Positions 5,295 to 5,709 of a stretch of DNA of 5,709 nucleotides are shown here, piece after piece (the stretch's first letter is position 1; each line of letters starts with the position of its first letter). Below the pieces are notes generated by a model. That model searched no databases. It saw nothing but the letters and a program-made list of their open reading frames with translations, and was not told the origin of the DNA. Location: assembly GCA_025462785.1 (NCBI GenBank), contig JAOAPG010000383.1:1-5709 (forward strand). Direction: 5' to 3'. A program made the position numbers and the translations under genes. This DNA is from Acidobacteriaceae bacterium. Its GTDB lineage: Bacteria > Acidobacteriota > Terriglobia > Terriglobales > Acidobacteriaceae.

Positions 5295-5709
5295 ATGTCC
5301 TCCTTAGGTTTTTCAACGCACAATTCAGCGCAGCAGATTCGCGTCTTGATTGCCGAGCGGAACCGCATGGCTAGTCAATTGTTGGCTGAATCGCTACAGC
5401 GAGATACCCGGTTCCAAGTAGTTGGTATCTGCACCGCCGCAGAGCTGCTCTCCGTCGCAGCAACCCGGAAAGCCGATGTGGCCGTTATCAGCGCCGATTT
5501 TGTTTCCTCTGCGAGAAAGGGCCTGGATGTCGCTCGTGCCCTCAGTGCTCGTACCCCTGACATCCGCATTGTGATCCTGCTAGATGCCCCTTCCCGGGAG
5601 TCGGTCGTGGCTTCATTTCGCTCTGGTGCAAGAGCCGTATTCTGCCGGACCGAGCCGGTGTCCGAATTCCGCACATGTGTCGAGAGCGTGAACCGCGGCG
5701 AAATATGGG
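5295..5709 (+). CDS. LuxR/NarL-type response regulator with degenerate receiver, N-terminal part (3' end outside window)
   Basis: 138 codons are present and the frame is open at the right edge. The start is ATG 5295-5297 with AGGA eight bases upstream (5283-5286). The receiver fold runs from IRVLIAERNRMASQLLAESL (15-34) through ADVAVISADF (60-69), KGLDVARAL (75-83), DIRIVILLD (89-97) and FRSGARAVFCRTEP (108-121) to VESVNRGEIW (129-138). That pattern and spacing are those of NarL/FixJ-family receivers, so a C-terminal LuxR helix-turn-helix probably follows outside the window. Key phosphorylation residues are altered. The acidic pair reads E21-R22, Ser66 sits where the phospho-acceptor Asp should be (Asp68 is the nearest alternative), Leu95 or Ile94 replaces the Thr/Ser, and Arg118 replaces the conserved Lys. 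It is therefore probably regulated without phosphotransfer. Its divergent position next to the NusG-like gene suggests it controls this locus. Confidence 0.85.
   Translation, partial: MSSLGFSTHNSAQQIRVLIAERNRMASQLLAESLQRDTRFQVVGICTAAELLSVAATRKADVAVISADFVSSARKGLDVARALSARTPDIRIVILLDAPSRESVVASFRSGARAVFCRTEPVSEFRTCVESVNRGEIW

Noticed and set aside
5177..5374. 65-residue plus-strand frame before the response regulator
   Set aside because: It overlaps the regulator start in another frame, lacks a clear ribosome site and its start lies upstream of the predicted promoter.
5375..5674. 99-residue minus-strand frame opposite the response regulator
   Set aside because: It is antisense to a clear receiver domain and has no recognisable protein features.

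Overview
The window looks like part of an exopolysaccharide (EPS) biosynthesis and export locus of an acidobacterium-like Gram-negative bacterium. Three things suggest this: the GumC/Wzz N-terminus and single-SLBB export protein, a NusG paralogue next to a fused ATP sulfurylase/APS kinase, and a LuxR-type regulator with a degenerate receiver of a kind I associate with Acidobacteria. The taxonomic call is recollection of family styles, not a database result. GC content is moderate, somewhat above 50% by eye.

Layout, read in transcription order on the minus strand: a NusG-like (RfaH/UpxY type) antitermination factor (4766-4218); a 341-base gap with two hairpins; a bifunctional sulfate adenylyltransferase/adenylylsulfate kinase (3876-2095, TTG start with a strong ribosome binding site); a TauE/SafE-family anion permease (2063-1305); a 171-base GC-rich leader with mutually exclusive hairpins; a periplasmic/outer-membrane polysaccharide export protein (1133-357); and, after 24 bases, the first 110 codons of a Wzz/GumC chain-length or tyrosine-kinase protein that runs off the left edge (332-1). 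On the plus strand, after a 528-base divergent intergenic region, a LuxR/NarL-style response regulator starts at 5295 and runs off the right edge.

How the parts may work together (inference): the divergent regulator controls the locus. The NusG paralogue, made first, would load on RNA polymerase and help it through the long downstream operon. The sulfurylase/kinase would make PAPS, the sulfate donor for sulfotransferases, and the TauE-type permease would move a sulfur oxyanion or organosulfonate. Wza-like and GumC-like proteins would polymerise and export the polymer. Sulfate activation inside an EPS export gene run raises the possibility of a sulfated exopolysaccharide, but no sulfotransferase is visible in this window.

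I found no tRNA, rRNA, CRISPR array, insertion sequence or clear rho-independent terminator.
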